A DNA stretch of 64,000 nt from Sarcocystis neurona. Its lineage: Eukaryota; Apicomplexa; Conoidasida; Eucoccidiorida; Sarcocystidae. How positions within the stretch are numbered: position 1 is the stretch's first letter; every line of letters begins with the position of its first letter. Below the pieces are notes generated by a model, which was not told the DNA's origin, searched no databases, and worked only from the letters and a program-made list of their open reading frames with translations. A program made the position numbers and the translations under genes. The DNA lies in contig KL647314.1 in the NCBI GenBank assembly GCA_000727475.1, positions 1,771,283 to 1,835,282 on the forward strand, in the 5' to 3' direction. Shown one piece after another: positions 34,001-44,085 of this stretch.

Positions 34001-36200
34001 AAGGAACTTGTGCAAAAGGGCACGTCCGTATGTGTTGAGAAGCAGCAGCAGGCGCGGCAGCAGACACAGCAGCAGAAGCTGTCATAACAGATGCTTCAAA
34101 TGCAGCAGCAGAATGCCCACACAACTCTGCAGTACCCCTCCGTCTGTTACATGGGTAAAGGCGCATCAGTGCTGCGGCAGACGTCGTGCAAGGAAACGCC
34201 GTGCAGCAAATCATACGCCTGGAGAAAGCAGCAACCGCTGGTGGTGGTGGCGCCGCAGCAGTAGCAGCAGAGGCGACAGGTGGGGGAGCATCAGTAGCAG
34301 CAGAAATGGCAGCAGAAGCAGCAGCAGCAAACGAATTAGAAGCCAGCCCACACAACGCACCAGCTCGCATCCCTAGGAGGTTTGCATAACGACGGCGAAG
34401 AGCTGCACCAGCGCCAGGGTCATGACTACGAGCAGCGAGAGCCACCCTCCTAGCAGCAGCAACACGGGTAGCAGAGAAAGGACCACACGCAGATAAGAGG
34501 GAGCCCGGGGCTGAGGAATGCTGAGCGCTGTAGCCCGCAGCAGTTAGCGAAGAAGAAGCAGCAGTAGCAGCAGGGTCACGAGTTGTCGCCGCAGCAGCAG
34601 AACCAAGAGTTGTCGCAACAGCAGCAGCAGGACCAAGATTTGTCGCAGCAGCAACGGAGGAAGGACACGAGTAACGTAAACGTGTTGTGGCAGCTGCAGC
34701 TTTGGGAAGGATGCGCTGCCTAGCAGGACCAGCTGCAGCAGCAGGCGTTACACATAGTTCAGCAGCGTCAGCGAACCGAACCGCAGCAGCAGCGGAGCTG
34801 AAGGCCGCAGGAGGCGCAGCAGTAAGCACAACGCCGCAGAGGAGAAGAGCAGCCGCTGCAGCAGCCCTCGCGGAGCGATTCTGCTGCTTCTCCTGCGCAC
34901 CAGGAAGGCGGCAGGAGGGGACTGAATGCCACAGGGCGGGAGAGACGTCTCGAGCGTCAACCAAACATTGTGAGGCAGACATCTGAGAAGAAAACGTGAG
35001 AGCAGCTGCATCAGCAGACGCGTCGACGTAGCAACGACAACATGAGGGAGTGGTATTGCCTCTTCTGTCATACGCATCCCTTCGTCGGTTCGTAGACTCC
35101 GAGGGGAAGGCACAGGGAGTTGACGCACGTGGGCCTCTGCTCTTCGATTCTCGACGGACACGCCAGAAAAGGGGAGAGAGGCTGCTAATGCCGTCCCGTT
35201 GCTTTTTGTGCGGTGCAGCTATCCCCACGCTACGCCGTTGGTGCTGCTCCGGAGCAAAGGGGTCCGGACGAGGCGACCCCACACCTGTACACGCAGTAGT
35301 ACATGCAAAGGGCTGCGTTGCCGGAAGCCTCGCCGACGGCGCAGCAGGTAAGGCAGTGGGGGTATCAGCTGCTGCAGGCGTAGCAGTGGGTGCAGCGCGG
35401 CCGCCTTCACGAAGGGACCCAACAGTAGCACTAAAATCAGGAGCAGCAGGAACTGCAGCAAGGTACACCACACCGACAATGCGGGCTGTACGTACAGCAG
35501 GCGCTTTAAAAGCGGAAGCGTGAACAGGTGAGGAAGCTGCTACAGTCCCAGCTGTCCTCCCTAACGTAGGTGAAGAAGCCGCAACAGATGCAGCAGCTGG
35601 TAAACCAGCAGAGACTGGTGGAGCAACAGTAACAACACGTGAAGCAGCTGCAGCTGGAAGTGAACCAGCATCAGCAGCAGCAGCAGGAACAGCCGTGCGT
35701 CGACCCACGTCACGACCAGCGCCAGCAGGAGGTCCGCTAGCGGACACAGCCGCACCAGCAGCCACAACGCGAGCGCCAGTACCTGCAGCAGACGGAGTAG
35801 ACAACGAAGCAACAGCAGCAGCTGCTGCACCTGCAGCTGATGCACTGGAAGCGGCTGCAGAAACAGCACTATCCACGGGGACGGTAGTAGCAGCAACAGC
35901 AGCAGCCACAGTCTCAACAGGCCGCGGCACGCGGAAGTGGAGACTGACACAGGTGACTGTAGCACGAATATTTGACAGGCAAAGACAGGATGACGCTCGC
36001 AGGTTCACCTGCTGCGTCGCAGAGTGAACAGCCGCAGTAAACAAAGCAATGTAGGGACGCGTGCCAACTGCAGCAACACCGATAGCAGGAGCCCAAATGT
36101 GATAGTAACCGACTGCGGCAGCGTCGAGACCTGCAGATAATGAAGAGAAATGCTGGGACGGAGGTGCTCCTCGCCCCGCCGTTGCATTGAACGTGTTCAT
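31026..36200 (-). CDS. large Ala-rich protein of unknown function, single 1724-codon frame
   Basis: A - strand frame runs uninterrupted from ATG at 36200 to TAG at 31026-31028. It is not only repeat: residues 1-100 are natural (GLDAAAVGYYHIWAPAIGVA region); about 735-770 has alternating hydrophobic strands (APLVELQLPQLLVRLPLQ); about 830-960 is Ser-rich and acidic; about 1065-1135 is well conserved-looking (PSVGVDIYPASNTMCFVGEA, then SWLVKNLYHLLFPP); 1225-1260 is Gln-rich; the end has another strand-like stretch (VRVDVDQLTLRFEVVP). Long Ala runs separate these blocks. The frame may be cut by introns I cannot see, and it may continue past 31026, since the stop lies in a possible GTAGCT donor. 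Alternating strands hint at a bridge-like lipid-transfer (VPS13/BLTP-like) fold, but this is only a guess. Confidence 0.6.
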   Translation of the reverse strand: MNTFNATAGRGAPPSQHFSSLSAGLDAAAVGYYHIWAPAIGVAAVGTRPYIALFTAAVHSATQQVNLRASSCLCLSNIRATVTCVSLHFRVPRPVETVAAAVAATTVPVDSAVSAAASSASAAGAAAAAVASLSTPSAAGTGARVVAAGAAVSASGPPAGAGRDVGRRTAVPAAAADAGSLPAAAASRVVTVAPPVSAGLPAAASVAASSPTLGRTAGTVAASSPVHASAFKAPAVRTARIVGVVYLAAVPAAPDFSATVGSLREGGRAAPTATPAAADTPTALPAAPSARLPATQPFACTTACTGVGSPRPDPFAPEQHQRRSVGIAAPHKKQRDGISSLSPLFWRVRRESKSRGPRASTPCAFPSESTNRRRDAYDRRGNTTPSCCRCYVDASADAAALTFSSQMSASQCLVDARDVSPALWHSVPSCRLPGAQEKQQNRSARAAAAAALLLCGVVLTAAPPAAFSSAAAAVRFADAAELCVTPAAAAGPARQRILPKAAAATTRLRYSCPSSVAAATNLGPAAAVATTLGSAAAATTRDPAATAASSSLTAAGYSAQHSSAPGSLLSACGPFSATRVAAARRVALAARSHDPGAGAALRRRYANLLGMRAGALCGLASNSFAAAASAAISAATDAPPPVASAATAAAPPPPAVAAFSRRMICCTAFPCTTSAAALMRLYPCNRRRGTAELCGHSAAAFEASVMTASAAVSAAAPAAASQHIRTCPFAQVPSLRLRAPLVELQLPQLLVRLPLQALSIQLRYKLPRRSNTSKSNSIGKDAGDNRQTSRRYSSGSNRIGFGLGEGNHSSSSRSTSRTGSRNIVDSSSKSAPPHPMSEEEGGSFQKSYSLGNDSRSRITYYTGREGEILESGIWSSDSRRTSVDVDCSTVSSSTYDENDERRDSVAEEEKTEQERPQKVQPEQAASKVATKRLTAERVAAAAEGDAVMTLGGKAAVSNKTAAPTRAASAAAKDRIAAAFAEPQERAAIAAEPVTPARWAAEAGRAAEAFEVAAIAMAPRTPRSSTATGTDRRAPRGAAAAAGAVGVVYQPRAAGPAVEKVGAATLEVIAAVRDLLHAWIAPSVGVDIYPASNTMCFVGEAFPLKNPAASWLVKNLYHLLFPPSSSALLRLSLFPDGFCMLSSAVLSPSAILSHLLLGFSSSRGEGAAEKGEQRGRRLLLQGGLQHRWVEKLLQLLQVQLVAGFNLLHAVHAPRNSVFALLLLGRPPCCPRRMRECYVKAMREQQRRLCTEQQQQQRLRQQQELWEQRQTQLWRQQPEQHGHARGSASLLPWKERQYNSSKNRNQSTGSFFRRNLSFLALRSGSEGDAEDEGGSRIPPGSATFVVELSSAAAGSSRNSSGDTGNTNSSSRAASLAGAYGVEQKEETAQMESVPPLADKEGCSPKNLSSTCRQQILPVAVAEGDSRSSVQHKGLRWLRLLLRQRLWAPVNMRNGRHSSIRRAAEARGECHSTIAAVTGETPTLFFSSHLLRKLLGDTQLFCSAVARGRVQWSGSDAAAAVDLQQVLGPAFTRRRRSIKERQLQQQPQPKHTGPAQAGVARSEETREVGGEQRQEIQPRQCCQRQRQREGQLQNSELPSTQRADEQVHGTRGSAAAAAGVNLRAATAGIGVAAPAGAPAADTAAPPAATPAAPAARQPELLLQQPVMPQQTPQVQQLEDAAEGEEASPWSVLLRAGDVRVDVDQLTLRFEVVPPDAAAAPGFSGTPQ

Positions 36201-36795
36201 GCTTCTTCACATGCTAAAGCGCCACCTGCTGTTGCTGTCTGCTTTGCTGCTGTTGCTGCTGAGTGGGTGTACTCCGCTGCTCCTACGGCTTCTTCGCAGG
36301 GATCCGCGACGGGCTGTGCATCTTCGCTTCTCTGGCTTCCTCTAGCGCGACTTTGCTGAAGCTGCAGAGGGTCACACGTCTGCTGTCTATGTACAGAGTA
36401 TCGCATTTCATGAGAGTGCCGCAGCCGCTGTTGCTGCTTTGCAAGTGTGTGCTGGCTGCGTCTTTCCAAAAGCCCTCCTTGTTGGTACGACGGGATAAGC
36501 TGTTGCGATTCAGGCAGCCGCTGTAGTCACCGGTGTTGTGAAGGCGGGTGTTGGTGTTGCAGCGCGTGACGTTTCCGCTGCTGCGCAGGCGAATGTTGCT
36601 GCTGGTGAAGCGACTGCTGTGCAGATGCTACTGAGCTCACGGCTGTCGTGCATTGCGCAGCCCTGGTCCTGCAGTGTGAGCTGTGCTGCTGCTGTTGGGT
36701 CGCGACTGCTGTGGGTCACTCAGCACTTCTGCGGTCTTCCTTGCGGGGGAGAATCGGTGCTATCGACAGCCACAACGGAAGGGAGAAGATCGTTT

Positions 36796-36975
36796 CTCCG
36801 GTTATGCAGGAAGGAGTTCTGTACAGTGAATACTCTTCTGCATTAATATGTATATACATCTATGTATACGCTTGCAGCTGCAAACACCCAACTACAGAAA
36901 AGACACACCGATAAATTACACACATGTACACAAGTGTATACACGACTAGATCTGTGTCAGGAATTAGTTTCCCAC
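36796..36975 (+). repeat. dispersed ~190-bp repeat, copy 1
   Basis: Shares with 37336-37530 the ordered phrases TGCAG.AAGG.GTTC.TACAGTGAA.ACTCTT, a TA block, GC.TGCAG.TGCAAA, AAGACACACCG.TAAA.T and ACACATGTACACA. These are clearly related but diverged. Confidence 0.7.
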
Positions 36976-37335
36976 TCGCTTGCATCCATTCTGCAGGAGC
37001 TACCCCGTAGTGTCCAGCAGGAAAAAGAAATGTACCCAGGAAGAAGGCAAAGAGATAGAGGAATACGCGTACTAATGAAGCGCAGCTGTTTGCTCGCGCT
37101 TACACACATGTACGCAAAGTGGAAGGGAGAGTGACTGAGAGACACTGGAAGCGAAAATTCCCTCTGATGTATCTTGTTTGGTTGCTTTGGTATTGTATTT
37201 AAAAAAGCTGTTCTCGTCGCGAAAAAGCAACCCGCCAGGACGGCGCGGAACCTGCGTGGCATGGCATCAACTTTGAAATGGGCGCCGTAAACGCAGGCTT
37301 GGTGTGTGTGTGTGTATGTGTATGTGCGTGTGACT

Positions 37336-37530
37336 CCCGCTTGTGCAGAAAGGCGTTCCATACAGTGAAAACTCTTTTGCACTTTTATATATGCGTGTAT
37401 ATATATATATATATACATATCTGGTTACGCCTGCAGTTGCAAATATGCATCCAGAGAGAAGACACACCGGTAAAATAGACACATGTACACACTTGTACAC
37501 ACGGATACACCTACGTCGGAAATTATTAGT
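37336..37530 (+). repeat. dispersed ~190-bp repeat, copy 2
   Basis: Second copy of the element at 36796-36975, in the same orientation and 540 bp away. The sequences outside the shared ~190 bp do not match. Confidence 0.7.
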
Positions 37531-37719
37531 CACCCCTTGCAGTTGAAGGACGCGAGAAGCTTCAAAAAAGGCTCTAACTACTGTCCACACACGGGGGACC
37601 TCAAACAACACACCGGATCTCCTGCACTGAAATTGAAGCAGAAAAAGGTGGAACAGCAGGGGGATATGCGGGTGAAGTTCTGCAGTTCTGCAGCCACCTA
37701 CGAGAATCATTTAGGATCT

Positions 37720-37733
37720 GGTGTATATACACC
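37720..37733. repeat. degenerate copy of the GGTGTACGTACACC palindrome
   Basis: GGTGTATATACACC, still a perfect palindrome with two compensating central changes. A further weak copy lies at 37938-37952. Confidence 0.6.
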
Positions 37734-39999
37734 CTTAAGCAACCCCCAAAGACCCCAATGCATTGTAACGCACGTTTCCTGCATGCGCTGGCACGCAACC
37801 GAAGAAAGAGAATGGAGATACACATGTGCGTCTGTGCACTAGAGTGTATGAATATGTGTATGTATGCAACCATATATACATGCACGAAAGAAGAAACGGG
37901 ATGCTGGGCACGTGCAATGCATTTCGTCGGTGCCATTGTGTCTACGTACACCGGCGGTGCTTCTGAGCGCATGTCTACAACCGCGTCATGCGGAGTGCAG
38001 AATATGTCCTGGCTCGTACTGCGTATGTATGCATTCTGCCCCGTATTCGGCTCTCAGACTGGTCAAGAGCCACTACGTTGCAGAAAATATAGAAGGGAGG
38101 AACGCCAACGCAAGAAGAGAGAGCGAAAGAGACCGCGTAGACGAGGCGGCCCGAGCAGGTGATTTTACGCCGCGGTGTCTGGCCACCTGAAAGGCGCGCT
38201 TTCGGCTCACAGAAGGGAAACCGCCATGAAGGCACAAGCTCGACAAAAAGAGTGAATATCACGCATTTCAAAAACGTAACGAAGAACAAATGCACGAAAG
38301 AGAAAGAGCAACGGGAATAGAGGTGTCTAAAGCATAACGGGTGATAAAGAAGCAGTGGAAATTAGTAGGAAACGGATGCAGGACTTGAAGGTGATAGCCC
38401 AGAAGAGAAGCAGCGGTAGAGCAACGTGGCGATGGGGGTTGCAGGCGAAAACCCGTACGGATACAGAAGAAGAACCAGTCCACAAACAACGAAAGAAACA
38501 AACTTTCACCCGGAGTCACCGTTATTGAGAAATACCTTAAAATCAGTGGTCAAACGTAGCCGAAGACGCTGAAATGTAGACGTATACACGTATGTAAAGT
38601 TCTGCACATTCACGTGTGCGTAGACGTACACGTAGAACAATGGGAAAATAGCATGTTGTCGGGTTTCCGCTACCTAGCTAACACTTCGGTCGTTTATTGT
38701 ACAGCTACTATATGCAGGAGGAGGAGTGTGCGTGTGTGTATTTGCCGTGTGTAACAGCAAGTCCTCCATGCACACTTGCGCCCACGGACTTGCACGGGTT
38801 CAGCTTGCGTGTTTTGTAGATGCGATGTACTGAAACGTATGTATAGAATACTGTGTTCTTCGATTGTTCATACGTATACGTGTATACCTGGGTGATTACA
38901 TGTGCATTTGGGTATGTACGCATATAAGTGAATAGACGTGCCTAAGTATGTGCGCCCATGAGCAAATCTCGACCCACGCGCGTGTGACGTTGTGGACTAG
39001 TTTGTGCACAGAACTCGTGAGTACAACTGCCGATATATGGATTGATGTAAGCCCGTAAGTGTGGACAAATACAGCTGTGTGTGATGTGGCCACTACGAGT
39101 GGACAAAAGGATGAGTCTGTATGCACGCAAGGAGACCGTGGCGGGACGTACGTTTGGACCAATGTGAGTAATTGTGGTACTGGAAATTATACGTAGGTGT
39201 GAGCGTGCATATATGTACAATTGTACGTAGTCATTTGTATATACGCACTGAGGCACGTACAGCTGCGTATGTACGCATCGGGCGCGTGGACGATCGATGG
39301 TGACGGTACGTTTTCACAGTATATGCCCATGAATGGATCTGTACGTGTAGGTTAAGTTAATCGTACGTAATAATGGTTGAAAGGTTGTATGCGTGGATGT
39401 GTCTTGAGATCTCTACATCGGCAGGAATACGCGGATGGACGGACGTGCGTATTTATTTACTTTTACTCGAGTGGCCGGATCTAGGGCAGGTGGTCTGCTC
39501 GTACGTAGGTGCGGATACATGCGAAGACAAATCTACGTACATGTAAAGACACATAAGGATACAGTCTGGGTATTACATCTTCCCGCGTGTGCCGCAACAA
39601 CAAGGCTGCTTGAGCACACCGCTGGCGGACAAGGCTACTCTCTCTTTATAGGTATATACGTGCGTACATAAATATCGGGAGCGTAGTTGCACACCGAGGA
39701 GACTGACGCAGTGGGTGGCTACACGTACGTCCGCAGATTCAGGCAGTTCTATATTTATACATACGTATGTAGTAGTGGAAGCGAAGCACGGCGAGCTGCA
39801 GGCACGTGAAGCCCTGTTTTCCCCATTGTCGCGCCCCAAAAGAGGGGTGATCACTACATCTAGATGAGAACGTATCTACCTTGGAGAGTGTCCCTCACGG
39901 TACCCTGCGTATACCAGCGTCTCTGTGGTTGACAAAACGTGTTCGTATACACCCCTCGCTTTGCATTTTTTGGCAGACAAGACGTCTACTCTCAGCCTC

Positions 40000-40936
40000 T
40001 TGTAATAAATGTGGCTTCGCGACCACGTCCATACGTTTGTCTCGCTTTGTAGGGGTGCAGAATCAGGCATGGCGATAACCCGTCTGCTTCCATCCATCCC
40101 TATCTGCCTAAACACAAGAAGACACAGACAGAGACGTCCATAGGTTCATGGGGATACAGGGTTGTATGACGCCCAGTTTTCTCACTGCTGCTGACGTTGT
40201 CGCAGCAGAAAAGGGCACTTCAGCTGTGCAGTGTTTGCCTCACACGGCAAACAGATCAGAACTCGATAATTATTTTAGACTGTGTGTCCAAACACGTATG
40301 CGCAAGTTCAAGCACGTCTCCTCAAGCAGAACCGCGAACTCCTGTAAGGAAGCAGGTACTCTTGTGTGATGTCACAGTAATGGCTCCTGTACGTGGCACA
40401 TGCGCGATGCCATGGTATGCGTCTACGTGTGTACACGCATGTACGAGTAAGTACGTACTCGTATGTGACTCGTGTCTACATGTTTGTATTCGAACGGCGC
40501 TTCACGGTTTCTGTGCAGGCGCACGGAGGATGTTTTTGCGTATTCGCACCGTCTTCATTCCTGCTCAGACACAACACGATCGTGGGACGCTTGTCGTTCT
40601 ATTGGCTGCTTGCTCGTGGTGTCACTCTTCCAAGTCTTCCCCCTGCTGCGGCTTGTGTGTTGTCCGCCGACAACACACATTAGTCGGCCGGTGTCGGCTT
40701 CCAACGGACTTTGTGCTGCTACGAACTGCCGCAACTTGCTCCTTCCTACTACTGCAGGTCCCGCTGCTGCAGGTGCTGCTGCTGGTGGTGCTAATCCGGC
40801 TTCAGGTGCAGCTGCTGCAGCCACTGCAGGTTCGGCTACGGCTGGTGCAGCTACTGAGGCTTCGGGGACGGCTGCCGCTCGTGCTGCTCCTGTTGTTGGT
40901 CGCACGTGCTGCGAACGAGCGGGGCTGTTGCTTCTG
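40000..40936. other. intergenic or intronic DNA with a GCT-triplet block
   Basis: From 40750 to 40910 GCT/GCA triplets give an Ala-rich + frame and an Ala-rich - strand frame (41007-40555). Codons ending in T on the + strand make it look like an intron on +. No product assigned. Confidence 0.4.
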
Positions 40937-41152
40937 AAGATGTTGCTCATACCTGCAGGTGCTGCTGCTGCACGCTGCGGGGACTGCGGCCGGTATTGCG
41001 GGTTCAACCGCAGTGTGCTGCAGTTTCTCGTGTGGCGCGGCGCTGCTGCCCTGCCGCTGCTAACCGCCTCGTGTCCACGCGACTACCGCCTGCTGGTGCG
41101 GGGCGGCAGGCCCATGTTTCTGAGCACTGCATACTTCACGTCACCTTGCTGA
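40937..41152 (+). CDS. candidate + strand terminal exon, unrecognised gene
   Basis: The + frame reads GDCGRYCGFNRSVLQFLVWR, then ALPLLTASCPRDYRLLVRGG and ends AYFTSPC-stop at 41152. About 80 percent of codons end in G or C, the level seen in the better exons here. It follows a CCTGCAG acceptor at 40961-40967. It would overlap the 3' end of the - strand gene at 41136 by a few bases, so one of the two ends may be wrong. Confidence 0.35.
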   Translation, partial: KMLLIPAGAAAARCGDCGRYCGFNRSVLQFLVWRGAAALPLLTASCPRDYRLLVRGGRPMFLSTAYFTSPC

Positions 41153-42064
41153 TATCTACTCCCACTGCAGCTCGAGGCACGTAAAATCTTTGCAGCAGCA
41201 CATTCTCGAGGTTTTCATGGGGCTTTCCGTTCCTTGTGCTCTCGATGCAGCAACTGCAGCTGTTGCAGCAGCGGTTGCTACTCTGCTGCGTGGCTTGGGC
41301 TGCACGCGTATTTGTTTGAGCAAAGCGGCTGCGCGGCCGATCCGAGTTAACCCCCCCCGTTGCGCATGCGGAAAAATATGTGCCTTCCCTGTGACTGAGT
41401 CGCCGAAAACACGCTTGTACAACTACTCGTCGAAGTAAGTGACTATACCGTCCAGCTGTGCAAGTTGCCAACTGGTTACTGTTACGCATATATGCGTGAT
41501 CGCAGCACGTAAACAAGAAGCCGACATATATCTCGTCGTCGACCCCGTCGTTGTAACAGGGTACGCGGATTATTTCTTTTCCACTTTTCGATAATTGTAA
41601 CAGGGGTGGCACGAGTCCTCTTGCGGAAGTTCCCATGCTGGCTTTCTCCTGCTGCGTCTGCGTTACGATCACGCTGCATGCATATTCGTAAGTATGTACT
41701 TACATAGTAGCATAGGTAGTAAGCGCGTGGAAGCGACTCCCTGCAAGTACCTCCTTGCATATGAATGTACGTGAAACGACGAGCGATCTGGATCTGTACT
41801 GTTCGTCCTCGTCTTTTTTAAACGGTGCGGTCTGTTGTCGGTCCAGATGCTCTGTAGCTCGGGGGAGACCATACCGTTGTCGACCTGCTTCCATGGTACT
41901 AGTTTTCCGTATTTACTGTAAAAAGCCGATTCTTCGTCGTCCAGTTTTTTGTGGAGCGTCTCCTTTAGGCTGATTAACTGCCAGAGCCGTAAGGTGGTGG
42001 TGGTGGTGACCGCTGTCCCGCTCATCAAAGCACTTGCATCGCGCGGCGCCTCCTCTGACCACAT
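41136..42064 (-). CDS. probable three-exon gene of unknown function (259 aa)
   Basis: Model on the - strand: exon 42064-41751 (ATG start; MWSEEAPRDASALMSGTAVT, later LISLKETLHKKLDDEESAFY and YGKLVPWKQVDNGMVSPELQ), exon 41673-41486 after a GCATGCAG acceptor (ends before GTAACA; contains CYNDGVDDEIYVGF), exon 41413-41136 (contains GKPHENLENVLLQRFYVPRA, stop at 41136). The three phases agree (2, 1, end) and all three frames favour G/C third positions. The first exon is the best supported; the later joins could differ, because another frame is open in exon 2. It starts head-to-head with XRN2, 2 kb away, so the two could share a promoter region. No domain recognised. Confidence 0.5.
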
Positions 42065-44085
42065 TTCCCCGATGTCCTTTCTTTGTTTCTTTTTCGCCTG
42101 TCGTCGTCCTTCTCACGCGTCTCCTTCCTTTCTTGCCTCATTTTCCGCCTACGTTCTTCCGTTCCCTCTCTTCTTGCGAGTTTTAACCTTTTCTTCGTCT
42201 CTGGCTCCTCGCTACCGACTGCCGCGGACCTTTCCTCCTTTCTTTCGTCGTTGTTGTCGTGCTTCGTCCCTCCCTTCGCGCGACTGTCTACTATGATTTG
42301 CGTCCGGCCTTCTCCTCCCGACTTGTTTTTCTGCGTCCTGTGTCCTCCTTCATGCTGAAGGAGCCAGACTGCTGTTCCTGCTCCGCACAAACCGTCCCTG
42401 CGGGTAGGGCACAGTAATGAGTACTTCTATGTGAAGACGCATGTACTTACGCCTATATTCGGACCCGTATAAATTATCTCACGTGTTCACACACGCGTCT
42501 GTATATGCGAGCATATGCCATAGACGACACATACGCATAGATTTCTGCGTACACATATTATTCATCCGTCCAGCAGCGGCGAACCTCTGGGGATGGTTCT
42601 GGTGTACGTCGCTGAACATTGGCTACTCTTACAGGCTGAAGGTCATCAACGCGGGAACGTTTCAGTGATGTACCGTATCACTAGCGCTTGAAAACTACAT
42701 TTGCTTGCTTTTCATTCGTGTGATTGCCGTCTCAGTTTCACTGCTGTTCCTTTCTTTTTTCGGCACACGTGCCTGGCTGTTACTCGTTTCCTACTTTATC
42801 TCGTCGCCGGGTCCTTCCTTCCCATAATTGCCGCTTTCCGTATTTACGTCTGTGGCATGCTCATCCTTCCTTCTTTTGACTGCCGCTCTTCTGGGGTAAG
42901 AAGAGCCCGTTTTTCACTTGTTTTGAACCGTCAGCAATTCGCGTAAGCCACAGCCCACCCCAGGCTCTTGCGAGGGAGAGGAGTTTTTGTTGCTACTGCA
43001 CTGCGTATACATGTACGTGACCTGCGTACATAGACGTCGACGTATGTCGGCATGCGAGTATATGTGTGCGGCTACGCGTTTATGTATGCGTCGTAATATA
43101 TAAACATACATACATGTATGTGTAGTTTTATATCATACATGTGGTGGTACGTTTGACTGCTTACAACTCTACAATATATACGCTTGTCTGTGTAAGATAT
43201 GGTACGGTGCACATGTAGACGTATACATACATGTATGTACTGCACCGGGGAGACGCGTTGTTACAGTGGCACTCCAGCTTGGTCGTATCGTCCTATTGAC
43301 CTTTCTTCTCGTCAAAAGACTGAGCAGGCCCATATCTGCTCCCGGCTGCTTCCTCGGCTGCGTGTGTGCGTTGTGGTTTTCTCATCCCGCACACCGACGA
43401 ACGAAGGGACGTTTTTTCCGTCGCGACAGCGGCAGCAAAAGCACCAGCAGGGACACGAGCAACAGCAGCGGAGCAGCAGCGGGACGGGGCTTGGGAGCAG
43501 CCGAGCAGCAGCGCGACTGAGTTTGGGAGCAGCAGCAGCACCAGCAGCAGCAGGTACACTACAGCAACACGTCAAGTCAAGAGAGGAAACGGCAATGCTG
43601 CAGTAGGGAGCCGCAGCAGTGCGCGACGGCGTCGTGGTTTGTTGACAAGCAGCTGTACGCAGCAGCACGAGCAGCACAGGGTGCGCAGCAGCAACGTACC
43701 GGCAGCGCTAAACCGCCGCAGAGGCAGTCCTGTTAGGAGCGTTCGGAGGGGGTGAGGAAGTCGGAGCGACGCTGCGGCATCGCAAGTGGCAGCAGGAGCG
43801 GAACGTACGGGAGAGAGCAGCAGCAGCAGCCTAAGCGCGGTTATCCGACGAATCAGCGCCAGCCACACACAAGGCGTGACAAGTGAACAGCCAGAACAGC
43901 AGGTGTCCCGCTGACGGTATCTTTGTGGGCAGCAGCACGAGGCAGCAAGAGCGGCTGGAAGAACAGCAGGACTCGGCAGTGGGAGCAAAGAGAATCCCTC
44001 CTGCAGCAGCAGCAGTCTCTTCTTCTTTGTAGCAGCAGTCACACACGCAGCGGCAGCGGTGTGTCTGGACAGCTGAAGCAGCAAA
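42065..44085. other. divergent intergenic region between the - strand gene and XRN2
   Basis: Holds TC-rich DNA at 42080-42340, TATG-type microsatellite at 43000-43200, and a CAG-rich + strand block at 43430-44080 leading into the XRN2 ATG. The CAG block is open in several frames and is probably XRN2 5' UTR; no upstream exon of XRN2 is needed because the protein starts with the family's invariant first residues. Confidence 0.5.

Larger units (their letters stand above)
36201..39999. other. upstream flank of the large - strand gene; no gene resolved
   Basis: From 36201 to 36520 the - strand is CAG-rich and open until just past the ATG of the large gene; this may be 5' UTR. Beyond it lie the ~190-bp repeat pair described separately, a GTGTGT run at 37300-37330, and mixed DNA to 40 kb with no convincing exon. 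A + frame at 37970-38190 (ending in REsERDRVDEAARAGDF-like sequence) looks protein-like but is unsupported. Confidence 0.4.
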
